DNA of 64,000 nucleotides. Origin: Halocaridina rubra. Its lineage: Eukaryota > Arthropoda > Malacostraca > Decapoda > Atyidae. The notes beneath the pieces are model-generated. The model was not told the DNA's origin, did not search any database, and saw only the letters and a list, made by a program, of their open reading frames with translations. Both the position numbers and the translations under genes were made by a program. Positions 12,501 through 24,340 of the stretch are shown piece after piece (the stretch's first letter is position 1; every line of letters begins with the position of its first letter). The DNA lies in NCBI GenBank assembly GCA_037179515.1, contig JAXCGZ010004174.1, positions 1 through 64,000 of the forward strand, given 5' to 3'.

Positions 12501-15500
12501 GCTACTGCGGCTGCGGCTGCGGCGGCCGTTACGGCTGCTGCTGCTGCTGCTGCGGCGGCTGCGGCGGCGGTGGAGGAGGGTGAGGAGGATTCGGAGAAGA
12601 AGAAGAATGCTGCTGCTACTGCTGCTGCTGGCGTCTACTGCTGCTACTGCTGCTGCTGGCTGCTACTACTGCTGCTGACTGCTACTGCTGCTGCTGGCTG
12701 CTACTGCTACTGCGGGCTGCTACTACTGCTGCTGGCTGCTACTGCTGCTGCTGGCTGCTACCTCTTCTTCTCCTCCTCATCCTCCTCCTCCTCCTCCACC
12801 TACAGCTGCTCTGCTAGCTGCTCTGCTGGCTGCTGCTGCTGGCTGCTGCTGCTGCTACTGCGGCTGCGGCTGCGGCGGCCGTTGCGGTTGCTGCTGCTGC
12901 CGTTACGGCTGCTGCTGCTGCTGCTGGCTTCTACTGCTGCTACTGCTGCTGCTGGCTGCTACTACTGCTGCTGACTGCTACTGCTGCTGCTGGCTGCTAC
13001 TGCTACTGCGGGCTGCTACTACTGCTACTGGCTGCCACTGCTGCTGCTGGCTGCTACTGCTGCTGCTGGCTGCTACTGGTACTTCTGCTGCTGGCTGCTA
13101 CTGGTACTGCTGCTGCTAGCTGCTACTGCTGGCTGCTGCTGCTGCTACTGGCTGCTACTGCTACTGCTGGCTGCTACTGCTCCTGCTTCTGCTGCTGCCT
13201 GCTACTGCTGCTGCTGGCTGCTACTGGCTGCTACTGGTACTGCTGCTGCTAGCTGCTACTGCTACTGCTGGCTGCTACTGCTACTGCTGCTGCTGCCTGC
13301 TACTGCTACTGCTGGCTGCTACCTCTTCTTCTGCTCATGCTACTGCTGCTGCTGACTGCTACTGCTGCTGCTGGCTGCTACTGCTACTGCGGGCTGCTAC
13401 TACTGCTACTGCTGCTGCTGGCTGCTACTGGTACTGCTGCTGCTAACTGCTACTGCTGGCTGCTACTGCTGCTGCTGGCTGCTACAGCTACTGCTGCTGC
13501 TGGCTGCTACTGCTAGCTGCTACCTCTTCTTCTCCTCCTCATCCTCCTCCTCCTCCTCCACCTACAGCTGCTCTGCTAGCTGCTCTGCTGGCTGCTGCTG
13601 CTGGCTGCTGCTGCTGCTGCTGCGGCTGCGGCTGCGGCGGCCGTTACGGCTGCTGCTGCTGCTGCTGCGGCGGCTGCGGCGGCGGTGGAGGAGGGTGAGG
13701 AGGATTCGGAGAAGAAGTAGAATGCTGCTGCTACTGCTGCTGCTTGCTTCCACTGCAGCTACTGCTGCTGCTGGCTGCTACTACTGCTGCTGACTGCTAC
13801 CACTGCTGCTGGCTGCTACTGCTACTGCGGGCTGCTACTACTGCTGCTGGCTGCTACTGCTGCTGCTGGCTGCTACTGCTGCTGCTGGCTGCTACTGGTA
13901 CTTCTGCTGCTGGCTGCTACTGGTACTGCAGGCCGCTACTGCTGCTGCTGGCTTCTACTGCTGCTGCTGCTGGCTGCTACTACTGCTGCTGACTGCTACT
14001 GCTGTTGGCTGTTACTGCTACTACTGCTGCTGGCTGCTACTGCTGCTGCTGGCTGCTGCTGGCTGCTACTGGTACTGCTGCCGCTGGCTGCTACTGCACC
14101 TGCTGCTGCTGCCTGTTACTGCTACTGCTGGCTGCTACCTCTTCTTCTGCTCATGCTACTGCTGCTGCTGACTGCTACTGCTGCTGCTGGCTGCTACTGC
14201 TACTGCGGGCTGCTACTACTGCTACTGCTGCTGCTGGCTGCTACTGCTGCTGCTGGCTGCTACAGCTACTGCTGCTGCTGGCTGCTACTGCTGGCTGCTA
14301 CCTCTTCTTCTCCTCCTCATCCTCCTCCTCCTCCTCCACCTACAGCTGCTCTGCTAGCTGCTCTGCTGGCTGCTGCTGCTGGCTGTTGCTGCTGCTACTG
14401 CGGCTGCGGCTGCGGCGGCCGTTACGGCTTTTGCTGCTGCTGCTGCGGCGGCTGCGGCGGCGGTGGAGGAGGGTGAGGAGGATTCGGAGAAGAAGAAGAA
14501 TGCTGCTGCTACTGCTGCTGCTGGCGTCTACTGCTGCTACTGCTGCTGCTGGCTGCTACTACTGCTGCTGACTGCTACTGCTGCTGCTGGCTTCTACTGC
14601 TGCTGCTGCTGGCTGCTACTACTGCTGCTGACTGCTACTGCTGTTGGCTGCTACTGCTACTACTGCTGCTGGCTGCTACTGCTGCTGCTGGCTGCTGCTG
14701 GCTGCTACTGGTACTGCTGCCGCTGGCTGCTACTGCTCCTGCTGCTGCTGCCTGTTACTGCTACTGCTGGCTGCTACCTCTTCTTCTGCTCATGCTACTG
14801 CTGCTGCTGACTGCTACTGCTGCTGCTGGCTGCTACTGCTACTGCGGGCTGCTACTACTGCTACTGCTGCTGCTGGCTGCTACTGCTGCTGCTGGCTGCT
14901 ACTGCTACTGCTGCTGCTGGCTGCTACTGCTGGCTGCTACCTCTTCTTCTCCTCCTCATCCTCCTCCTCCTCCTCCACCTACAGCTGCTCTGCTAGCTGC
15001 TCTGCTGGCTGCTGCTGCTGGCTGCTGCTGCTGCTACTGCGGCTGCGGCTGCGGCGGCCGTTACGGCTGCTGCTGCTGCTGCTGCGGCGGCTGCGGCGGC
15101 GGTGGAGGAGGGTGAGGAGGATTCGGAGAAGAAGAAGAATGCTGCTGCTACTGCTGCTGCTGGCGTCTACTGCTGCTACTGCTGCTGCTGGCTGCTACTA
15201 CTGCTGCTGACTGCTACTGCTGCTGCTGGCTGCTACTGCTACTGCGGGCTGCTACTACTGCTGCTGGCTGCTACTGCTGCTGCTGGCTGCTACTGCTGCT
15301 GCTGTCTGCTACTGCTGCTGCTGGCTGCTACTGGTACTTCTTCTGCTGGCTGCTACTGGTACTGCTGCCGCTAGCTGCTACTGCTGGCTGCTACTGCTGC
15401 TACCGGCTGCTACTGCTGGCTGCTACTGTTCCTGCTGCTGCTGCTGCTGCGTGCTACTGCTGCTGCTGGCTGCTACCTCTTCTTCTGCTCATGCTACTGC

Positions 15501-15616
15501 TGCTGCTGCTGCCTGCTACTGCTACTGCTGCTGCTGGCTGCTACTGCTGCTGCTGCAGACTGCTACTGCTACTGCTGCTGCTGGCTGCTACTGCTGCTGC
15601 TGGCTGCTACTGCTAC
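3568..15616. repeat. 12-kb CTG/CTA-rich higher-order satellite array
   Basis: Twelve kilobases built from short monomers that begin (A/G)GCTGCTAC and run through CTG/CTA triplets, usually 19 bases (for example GGCTGCTACTGCTGCTGCT), with 13-, 16-, 22- and 25-base variants. Nearly every monomer length is 1 mod 3, so the reading frame advances at each monomer and all three forward frames give the same cycling peptide. Interspersed are about 17 copies of a roughly 200-bp GC-rich cassette centred on CCGTTACGGC or a variant, near 4071, 4701, 5284, 5988, 6598, 7301, 7848, 8653, 9499, 10309, 11147, 11912, 12526, 12879-12909, 13641, 14419 and 15059. Spacing is mostly 550-850 bp. Open frames of 60-320 residues across it are consequences of triplet structure and are broken wherever a monomer starts GACTGC (in-frame TGA). 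No promoter, splice or protein-family evidence was seen. Confidence 0.95.
11791..11994. repeat. Representative cassette of the array (inverted purine/pyrimidine arms)
   Basis: This cassette starts with a pyrimidine tract (CTACCTCTTCTTCTCC..., TCC repeats, ACCTACAGCTGC), passes through CTG and GCGGCTGCGG repeats, reaches a near-palindromic axis GCCGTTACGGC at about 11911-11921, then runs through CTG/GCGGCGG. It ends with a purine tract (GTGGAGGAGGGTGAGGAGG, then GGAGAAGAAGAAGAATG). The right tract is approximately the reverse complement of the left, so the unit could fold back on itself. Confidence 0.8.
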
Positions 15617-15712
15617 TGTTGCGTTGGTGGAGGAGGGGGAGGAGGAGCAGGAGAAGAAGATGAAGAAGAAACCGATGACTTATTCACAACAGTTGAGCTT
15701 CAGTCACTATGA
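15617..15712. repeat. Right edge of the array, purine-rich terminus
   Basis: The array ends in a diverged purine tract (GGTGGAGGAGGGGGAGGAG, then GAAGAAGATGAAGAAG), which looks like the terminal half of one more cassette. It then passes into non-repetitive sequence at about 15690. The left edge near 3568 has no matching purine tract. Confidence 0.6.
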
Positions 15713-15922
15713 ACCATATCCAAGTTGGTTATCGTCATGCTAAAGCCTGTTCACAGATTTTTTTTTTCAAAGACTAATTCTGTGATAGTCATTTGTCTTC
15801 GTTCCAGAAGCTGCTAGGTATATGGCGCTGATCCAGAATCTGGATAAATTCGACCCCTTCGTGCTTTTGAAGACGTCCGAAGACATTTTGGAAATTAAAG
15901 TGGAACGAGTGTTAATCAAACC

Positions 15923-16175
15923 TAACCCAGCCACTGAGGGGGGCAAGCCAGCCTCAACTTGGTGCCGGTCCCAAGCCAGGGTAGATGGGAAGGGTTGGCG
16001 GTGAGAAGGGCATCCGACCATACAGATATTTCCAAAACTAAAATATGACGACCTGAGGTCTAAAGGTTTGTTGGGTGATGAGGCATGGGACAGAAACATA
16101 TGGAGAACATTGGCCAGAAACATCGACCCCACATAAAAGTGGGAAACGATGTAACGAAGAAGAAGAAGAAGAAGA
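15923..16175 (+). mobile_element. Composite SINE with RTE-derived 3' tail and 16-bp TSD
   Basis: A 253-bp element flanked by the 16-base direct repeat GAGTGTTAATCAAACC at 15907-15922 and 16176-16191. Its 5' part has the modules GGTGCCGGTCCCAAGCC and GAGAAGGGCATCCGACC and no obvious tRNA head. Its 3' part (about 16040-16160) matches the last coding codons and 3' hairpin of the RTE LINE at 2800-3086: GLLGDEAWDRN, ARNIDPT, then CCCCACATAAAAGTGGG and a GAA tail. The shared tail suggests that an RTE machinery mobilised it. Confidence 0.8.
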
Positions 16176-16538
16176 GAGTGTTAATCAAACCAGGTTCTTT
16201 GAGACTGGAAGAGTCTCTTCATTCCAGAAGCTACTATCCTCATGGCGTTGATCCAGATTCATGCTATAAATGAAATCTTTGGTGTATTTTGAAGACTTCA
16301 TCACCGGTTTTGATAATTTCTTTAAATAACTTTCTGAAAATGTAATATAAGGAAGTTTTTTTCCGCGTCGGTCTTCAGTGGAGGGAATACACCTTCAGGA
16401 GGATTCTACGGCTTCATCAGCAGCTTTTCCATAGGGTTACATATGGCATGAACTTCTGGTAATCTGGAACAATTCCCAGTATGTTACATAATCCATTACT
16501 GGGGACAGAATTACTCTCTGCTTTTATATAATATATAT

Positions 16539-16768
16539 ATAGCTCGTCTGAGATCCTATGGCCATGTAGTAAGAAGAGGGGAGGAGGAACCAATCAGGAG
16601 AGCTAAGAACATGCCAGTGATAGGGAGGAGTGTGGGGCGCCAGCGGATCAGATGGATGGAGGTGGTGGGGAGGGATATGGGTGATGTTGGATTGGAGGAG
16701 GGAGATGCAAGGGATAGGAACAAGTGGAGGAAGTTGACTCAAGCTGCCAACCCTACTATTCAGTGGGA
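16539..16768 (+). pseudogene. LINE C-terminal fragment (RTE-like tail)
   Basis: One forward frame gives RLRSYGHVVRRGEEEP, then GRQRIRWMEVV, then ARDRNKWRKLTQAANP. This is the pattern of the extreme C-terminus of RTE-like and related LINE proteins (RW.GHV..R, basic RPR..W box, R.KWR). It differs from the fragment at 2800-3086, so it belongs to another subfamily. It is 5'-truncated and abuts a tetranucleotide microsatellite. No target duplication was identified. Confidence 0.6.
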
Positions 16769-16770
16769 TA

Positions 16771-17090
16771 TATGTATGCTTACATACATACATACATATA
16801 TACATACATATATACGTACGAACATATGTACATACATACGTACGTACGTAAATACATATGTACGTACGTACATACGTATGTACGTACGTAAATATATACG
16901 TACGTATGTACGTACGTACATACATACGTACGTACGTATGTACGAACATACGTATGCACGTACATCCGTACATACGTACATTCGTATGTACATGCGTACA
17001 TATTTACGTACTTACATACAAACATACATACGTACGTACATACATATGTACGTACATACATACATACAAACATGCATACATATTTATGTA
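16771..17090. repeat. ACGT/ACAT tetranucleotide microsatellite
   Basis: About 320 bases of interrupted TACGTACA and TACATACA units. The ACGT blocks are self-complementary, so both strands yield similar Tyr-Val-Arg-Thr frames. These are artefacts. Confidence 0.9.
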
Positions 17091-17723
17091 CTTATATTGG
17101 AAAAGACATCCAATGCTGCGTTCGAAAGAACCTATACAAGATTCATTTAAGCAAAAAAAAAAAATTTGTAATCGTAATTACAGGACGTTATAGGGCATAC
17201 CCTCGCGCCTCGAGCAGAGGCGTCGAGGGGTGTTGTGTATGGGTGGATCCGTCCCGCCCGCGCCGTACCGACTAAGTTACCGTTTGAGCGCAGCTCCAGG
17301 GAGGGTGGATTATATTTAACAATTAATGTATATAACTTTAGGGCCTGAGGACAACGTCTTTATTTCCGACTTCAAATTTCTAAGACAGCTTCTTCTGTGA
17401 CATAGAATCAGATTTCTCCATTTACCTATGGGTCGCTGTTTATCACTTGCCGTGTGTGTGTGTGAATGGAAAAAAGGGAATCTCTTGATATTTAGTATCC
17501 ATAAAAGGCATCGGAGAAAACTGCAAAATATATGCAGGTCTTGAAGAAAGACCTGCATAATTAGCTTCATTGTTCATAATGTTGATATGTTTACAAGGTC
17601 ATAACGACACTGAACTCCATCCTTATAGTACATGTGTCTATTTATTTATGAGTGTTTCCAGTGTGTGTGTGTTTGTCTATAGGATTTTGATTCCTAACTG
17701 GAAAAAAAGACAACTCACACATA

Positions 17724-18146
<423 letters not shown>

Positions 18147-18340
18147 ATAATAATAATAATAAACCTTTATTTCCATTATACAATGGGTATTCGTCAGCCG
18201 GGGCAAGCCCCAACCCCCCACTGTGGTGACCAACCACAGCAGTAACCTGCCAGTAAATAGCTTAAACTCTCGGTCTTGGACGGGAACCGATCTCTCGACC
18301 TCGTGAATGCGAGGCCAGCGCGTTACCATTGCACTATACT
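18147..18340 (-). mobile_element. SINE family B copy 1
   Basis: tRNA-derived SINE on the minus strand. Its tRNA-like head reads GCAATGGTAACGCGCTGG (A-box region) and ATCGGTTCCCGTCC (B-box region). A middle segment contains CCACAGTGGGGGGTTGGGG. The 3' end ATTGTATAATGGAAATAAA runs into a TTA tail. Four copies occur in the window (18147, 19979, 25503 and 27078). Confidence 0.8.
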
Positions 18341-18394
18341 ATTTGAAGATAGTGTGTCATCGAATTGGGTATAACTAAACACAACCTGTGCACT

Positions 18395-19003
18395 GACATC
18401 GGCTCCCCCTCCACCTGGTGGTACAAAGCCACCACCGATCTTCAGCGAATCACCCTGCCTAAGAACCTTCAACGAAGTACGGCGGTCAGTGTGTACCGTC
18501 TGAGACTCGGGTACAAGTGCACCTGACGAATAAGGGATGATATCATCAGAGAATGCACCTTCTACCAGGTAGCCTCACCACATCCCCTGCTCCACTACAT
18601 CCTCGAATGCGATTCCTTTCCCCAAATTCTACGGAAAACTGGTGCTCCCGCAACATCCAGCGAAGATCCATATGCCCTTCATGTAGCTAGCTCCATAATC
18701 AGACTAGCAACAAATCTTACCCTACCTTCGGGGCGGAAGGTCCGCTCACCCTCAATGGAAAACATGAACGAACAAGGATTATGCTTACTGAGGGGGGACG
18801 CGAGATCACGTGCTCACCACGTGAGATCATATTATATGCACTACAAGAACAAAGTGAAATCGAGCCTCGCAAGTCTATATGCCGGAATTCCAGAAGTCTT
18901 CATGGGCTTCAAAAAGCTAAACTTTGGCCTCATTCTAGAACAGATAATTAAAAATGAGATGCAGAATATATTATATGATTCTTCATCTTCAGTAAATGTG
19001 TAA
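18395..19003 (+). pseudogene. LINE C-terminal region (I/Jockey-like), one in-frame stop
   Basis: A continuous frame of about 200 codons reads STWWYKATTDLQ, VYRLRLGYKC, then a TGA, then DDIIRECTFYQ and HPLLHYILECDSF. This resembles the cysteine/histidine-containing C-terminal region that follows the RNase H domain in I- and Jockey-type LINEs (RLRLGY, then C..C......LLHYLLEC). Only the 3' end is present, with no RT. It directly follows SINE B copy 1. The single stop suggests moderate age. Clade assignment is tentative. Confidence 0.62.
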
Positions 19004-19054
19004 GATTCTCAACATTTCGGAGGAAATGGAAATGTAGCGTGGTTATGCCTAGAT

Positions 19055-19126
19055 CAACAACGGAGTAGATGACGCAATCAACAGCGGAGAAGATGACGCA
19101 ATCAGCCTCGGAGTAGATGACGTAAT
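19055..19126 (+). repeat. Three-copy 24-bp tandem repeat
   Basis: Three consecutive units with core GGAGTAGATGACGCAATC or a near variant, directly downstream of the LINE fragment and possibly part of its 3' untranslated region. Confidence 0.75.
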
Positions 19127-19261
19127 TTTTTTGATTCGGTCAATCTGCCTATGAGGATTGTGATGTTAACCGCGGGTGTAATGTACATGATATCCTGTGT
19201 TTTATTTTTCCTTGTGTTTTATTTATCCTTTATAACCTTTAAACTCTTTTGTTTTATTATC

Positions 19262-19276
19262 CTACTACTACTACTT

Positions 19277-19348
<72 letters not shown>

Positions 19349-19349
19349 G
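19262..19349. repeat. (CTA)n microsatellite
   Basis: About 85 bases of CTA/TAC triplets with one interruption (CTTCTA). Confidence 0.95.
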
Positions 19350-19491
19350 ACGGCAACGAGGACTTCAAGTTGAAGATAGTCTCCAGCGAAGACACCAGTA
19401 CCTCGTTGGGAGTGGAATCTCTCCATGCAAGTCTTCACTGAAACCAGCTGTCTTCATAACTCAAACTTCCTCTCTGATGCTCAACTATAAT

Positions 19492-19760
<269 letters not shown>

Positions 19761-19978
19761 AAAATTTCAACCAGAATTTGAGATCCATTCTGGCTGCAGT
19801 GATATTCCTGAGGAAAGGGTGATCTCCTAATGGGTGTTTTTAAGACATTAATGAATATTTACTCTCAAGTTTATACGGGAAAAGTTGATGACACAAATGT
19901 TTAATTTCCCTTTCTTATAAGTTTTTACATGTAGGAGGTTGGCTCGTGGCCAACAAATCTCTGGTAGGTATTTCCTTA

Positions 19979-20373
<395 letters not shown>

Positions 20374-20851
20374 TGTTAATCAACGTCTTGTGTCTATCAT
20401 TGATTTCATTAGTTTTCTTTATAATAGCTGCATCCCATCCACTGGGATGAGCATTTAAAATACTTCTTTGTATAGCTTTCTCCTTCTAAATGCCCCAAAG
20501 AAAGCGCCATATACGGATGGATGATCAGAGTCGAATAAGGCTTGAAAAGCACGATGCCACTTTGTTATTCGTCCTTCATATACACTATTTTCTGTTCTTT
20601 GCCGAACATTCCACAATTAAGAGGGGGAAAAGGGGGGTCTTCTCCTTGCTCTTCTCGGGATTCTCCCAATGTATGTCTTCAAAATAGTCATACAAGGTTT
20701 TCATTTTTTCATCTCATTGCTACAGTTGGAGGTCTTCATTCAGCTCTTCATATTATATGCATCTGTCACCTGATCAGGGTAAAGGAACGCCAAAGGCTGC
20801 TGCAAAGCATCTTGCATATAAAGACGGGCAGTATTAGCATCAGATACATAG

Positions 20852-21003
20852 CTGCAGGTCGAGGGTTCGCTCCCCGTCACGGACTGAGGTTAGTAAGGGC
20901 ATACACTCAGGGTAACGAATACATCTGCCAAAACAAGTCCTTTGCAAGAAGACAACCGTCCTAGCCCTTAGTAGAAAAGGGAGATCGTGACGTAAAACCG
21001 AAA
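20852..21003 (+). mobile_element. SINE family A copy
   Basis: Forward copy beginning near the B-box (GAGGGTTCGCTCCCCGTC) and continuing through CTGAGGTTAGTAAGGGC to the family 3' end GTGACGTAAAACCG. It lacks most of the tRNA head. It abuts or interrupts the 3' side of the minus-strand MULE transposase remnant. Confidence 0.8.
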
Positions 21004-21314
21004 CCAACATAGCTACTTGTCAATCCCATATTCTGAATTTTTCTCCCTATTGACTGGGAAAGATGAAAGAAGATTCCATTGACGTTTGCCTTACGAAATA
21101 CTTCTGTGAAAGCACGAATAGCAGATTTTTCGAAATCTAATATTACGTTTTCAGGGTTACCATCTGGACGTTTGTCTTTCAGAACTTTAAATGCTCTCTC
21201 ATATGCTAAGTAAGTTTTATCCGGCATCAAACTATATACACTTGCCAATAGAAAGTCTTCCCTAACCACATGGATTGTGGTGTATTCTTCTAACTGTAAT
21301 TCAGAATTAGGCAT
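21004..21314 (-). pseudogene. MULE transposase domain remnant
   Basis: The minus-strand frame reads LLASVYSLMPDKTYLAYERA, then PENVILDFEKSAIRAF, then FFHLSQSIGRKIQNMGL. This is the conserved pattern of the MULE transposase domain: a LP..YALMP opening, a catalytic DFE block and the FFHL.Q..RK helix. The C-terminal side is cut by SINE A. The N-terminal FLYWCH domain is probably the piece at 22060-22258, about 750 bases upstream on the same strand across a CT microsatellite. No TIRs were identified. It is a dead copy of a Mutator-like DNA transposon. Confidence 0.72.
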
Positions 21315-21781
21315 TAAGATAAATATGATTTTTTACTTTTGTTGGTAAGTTTGTGAGAATATTTATAGTGTTCTTTAGGCTAAGATTTTTTGATGGACAA
21401 AATATTGTTGCTATTAATTATACTACTTTGTGCAAAAACAAGAGAAAAATGTAATATTTTTTTAATGCTTTTGTAATATTTTGTCAATAAACATACAATA
21501 ATAATAATATATCATTGATAAAATCATTTAGCTACAACTTTGAAAGTATCATCGCACATTCAGACTTTCGAATTGGCCAGTTGATCAAGCAATGTTTCAC
21601 TGGTGCAGATAGGATTATTCGCTTCGAATCACTAACTAAATAACTTCATAAGAGCCATTCCGTATTTTCCTTTATGGCAGATGTTTTACATTCTTCAGGA
21701 AGTATTCACCAACTGTGACGTATAGAGTCATAAAGGTAACCGTTCAGTTTTACAGCGATTTCGTTGAATACGTTTTTGAAG

Positions 21782-21905
<124 letters not shown>

Positions 21906-22059
21906 TTTTCGTCTTTGCTTAGTCGTCAAGCTCTTGTACTGTACTGTACTGGCAATGCTTCTTCATGGAGGAACAGTAGAAAAAATGAGGATTCTTCATT
22001 CATTTTACTTAAAGCAGTTCTTACATTTTGTCCGTGCAGCACCTGGAACATGAGCATGA

Positions 22060-22258
22060 CTATATTCTTTGTCCTCCAAGTGTTACCTCAGAATTTTCTT
22101 TGTAGTTCAACAGCGTTTTCTGTGGTGTTCCTCTACAGTCCTTAATGACGCATCTCCAGTACTGAGTGGTTTTGTTTGTTGTGTTTTTGCGATACAAAAA
22201 TACTTTGTAACTGACCCTATAGCTTCCTTTCTGGGACTTGATCACGTTTATTGTGAAG
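22060..22258 (-). pseudogene. FLYWCH-type zinc finger fragment
   Basis: The minus strand reads KGSYRVSYKVFLYRKN, then TQYWRCVIKDCRGTPQKTLL. This fits the FLYWCH finger: an F/LY.. segment, a YWRC box, a second Cys five residues on, and an expected downstream His.His that is not clear here. It lies upstream and in the same orientation as the MULE transposase remnant, as FLYWCH domains do in one branch of MULEs. I infer that both belong to one decayed element. Confidence 0.6.
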
Positions 22259-22439
22259 GGTGAAATAATATTAAAGTATATTGTGCTGAAATTTTAAAAA
22301 AAAAGGAAAAACTTAATATAATAGCTAAGAGCATAATATATAGTTTGTCTTAATAACTACAAATAGACTCATTATAAACCATTTAAAAAAAAAAACTAAA
22401 GTGTCTTGAAGATGTTATGATGCTTCAAATTCATGATTG

Positions 22440-22590
22440 TAATGAAGTTGCTAGTTTGTAGTACCAGCTCTTTCAGTACCAGCTAATATGTAATACTAGC
22501 TATTTTAGCATTAGCTATTATAATACTAGCCATTCTGTCGCCCTAGCTCAATTGTACCAACTATTTTGGCATCCTCTCTTTTGGAATAAG
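22440..22590. repeat. Degenerate tandem repeat, TACTAGCTATT type
   Basis: About six diverged units of roughly 20-28 bases built on (G)TACCAGCTATTTTAG and TAATACTAGC variants. No gene is seen. Confidence 0.55.
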
Positions 22591-22591
22591 C

Positions 22592-22720
22592 TATGTTCCG
22601 GTTTTACGTCATGGACTCTTTTCTACTAAGGGCTAGGACGGCTGCCTTGTTGCGCATGACTTGGTTTGGCAGATGTAATCGTTACCCTGAGTGCATGCCC
22701 TTGTTAACCTCAGACCGTGA
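22592..22720 (-). mobile_element. SINE family A copy (partial)
   Basis: Reverse-orientation copy from the 3' end (CCGGTTTTACGTCATGGAC) to CTCAGACCGTGAC. The tRNA-like head is missing. Confidence 0.8.
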
Positions 22721-23134
22721 CCGAACAAGCTATAAAGTTGCATATTCCATGTATTCAGAATATAAAATACATACATGAATATATATTAACATAATAACAC
22801 GAGTTACATGTATAAATATAATATAAAAATCATCTGCATGAATATACACACACTATGAATAAATATATGAATAAAAAAAATGGTAAAATTCATATACAAG
22901 AAAAGAAGTCAATAAAATGGGTAATGTATGAATGACAAAGGAAATGACAACCTTTACAACAGGTGCTTCATCTTGGATTGAGGTGAAGTTAGGTTAGACT
23001 AATCTCACCCTTACCTAAATATCTCTAAGTGATGTATATACAATAGTTCTCAGCCAAGCAGGAATGACTTCAAGAGAAGCATTTATAATCATTCAAATTC
23101 ATTTCTATAATTTTTAAACTTATACCTCTTGGGT

Positions 23135-23302
23135 TCGACTTTGAGGCGGCAGGTCGAGGGTTCGCGCCCCGTCTCGGACTGAGGTTAGTAAGGGCATACA
23201 CTCAGGGTAACGATTACATCTGCCAAAACAAGTCCTTCGCAAGAAGACAACCGTCCTAACCCTTAGTAGAAAAGGGAGTCCGTGACGTAAAACCGAATCC
23301 AT
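23135..23302 (+). mobile_element. SINE family A copy
   Basis: Forward copy starting at the B-box side (GGTCGAGGGTTCGCGCCCC) and ending at GTGACGTAAAACCG. The A-box half of the head is lost. Confidence 0.82.
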
Positions 23303-23324
23303 CCATTTCTTCGTGTCCAGTCCA

Positions 23325-23390
23325 CGATGAAGGCAGATTTTTTATTTTTTTTTTTGGCCAGTCCTGATGTCACAATCATAAAAAAAAATT
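23325..23390 (+). mobile_element. Dispersed repeat D, 3' scrap
   Basis: A short match to the end of repeat D (T-run, then GGCCAGTCCTGATGTCACAA, then an A-run), as at 41885-41940 and 62085-62130. Confidence 0.5.
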
Positions 23391-23499
23391 ACACAAACAC
23401 ACACACACACAGAGTAAAAAAAAATACGATGTTCTCTTCTACTTACATAATCTCTCTTGTCTTCAAGTTTGTCATAAATGGGTTTATATGTGCGTACAC

Positions 23500-24340
<841 letters not shown>

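Noticed and set aside
3568..15616. CRISPR-like array
   Set aside because: There are no constant repeats separated by unique spacers. Monomers are contiguous and triplet-based, and the genome is eukaryotic.
3533..15712. Long open frames (up to about 320 residues) rich in Leu, Ala, Cys, Tyr and Gly across the CTG array
   Set aside because: All forward frames give the same cycling pattern because of monomer length. TGA stops appear wherever a monomer begins GACTGC. There is no start context, splice signal or family resemblance.
17195..17300. GC-rich patch with GCCTCGAGCAGAGGC palindrome as a regulatory element
   Set aside because: Single occurrence with no gene nearby; insufficient evidence.
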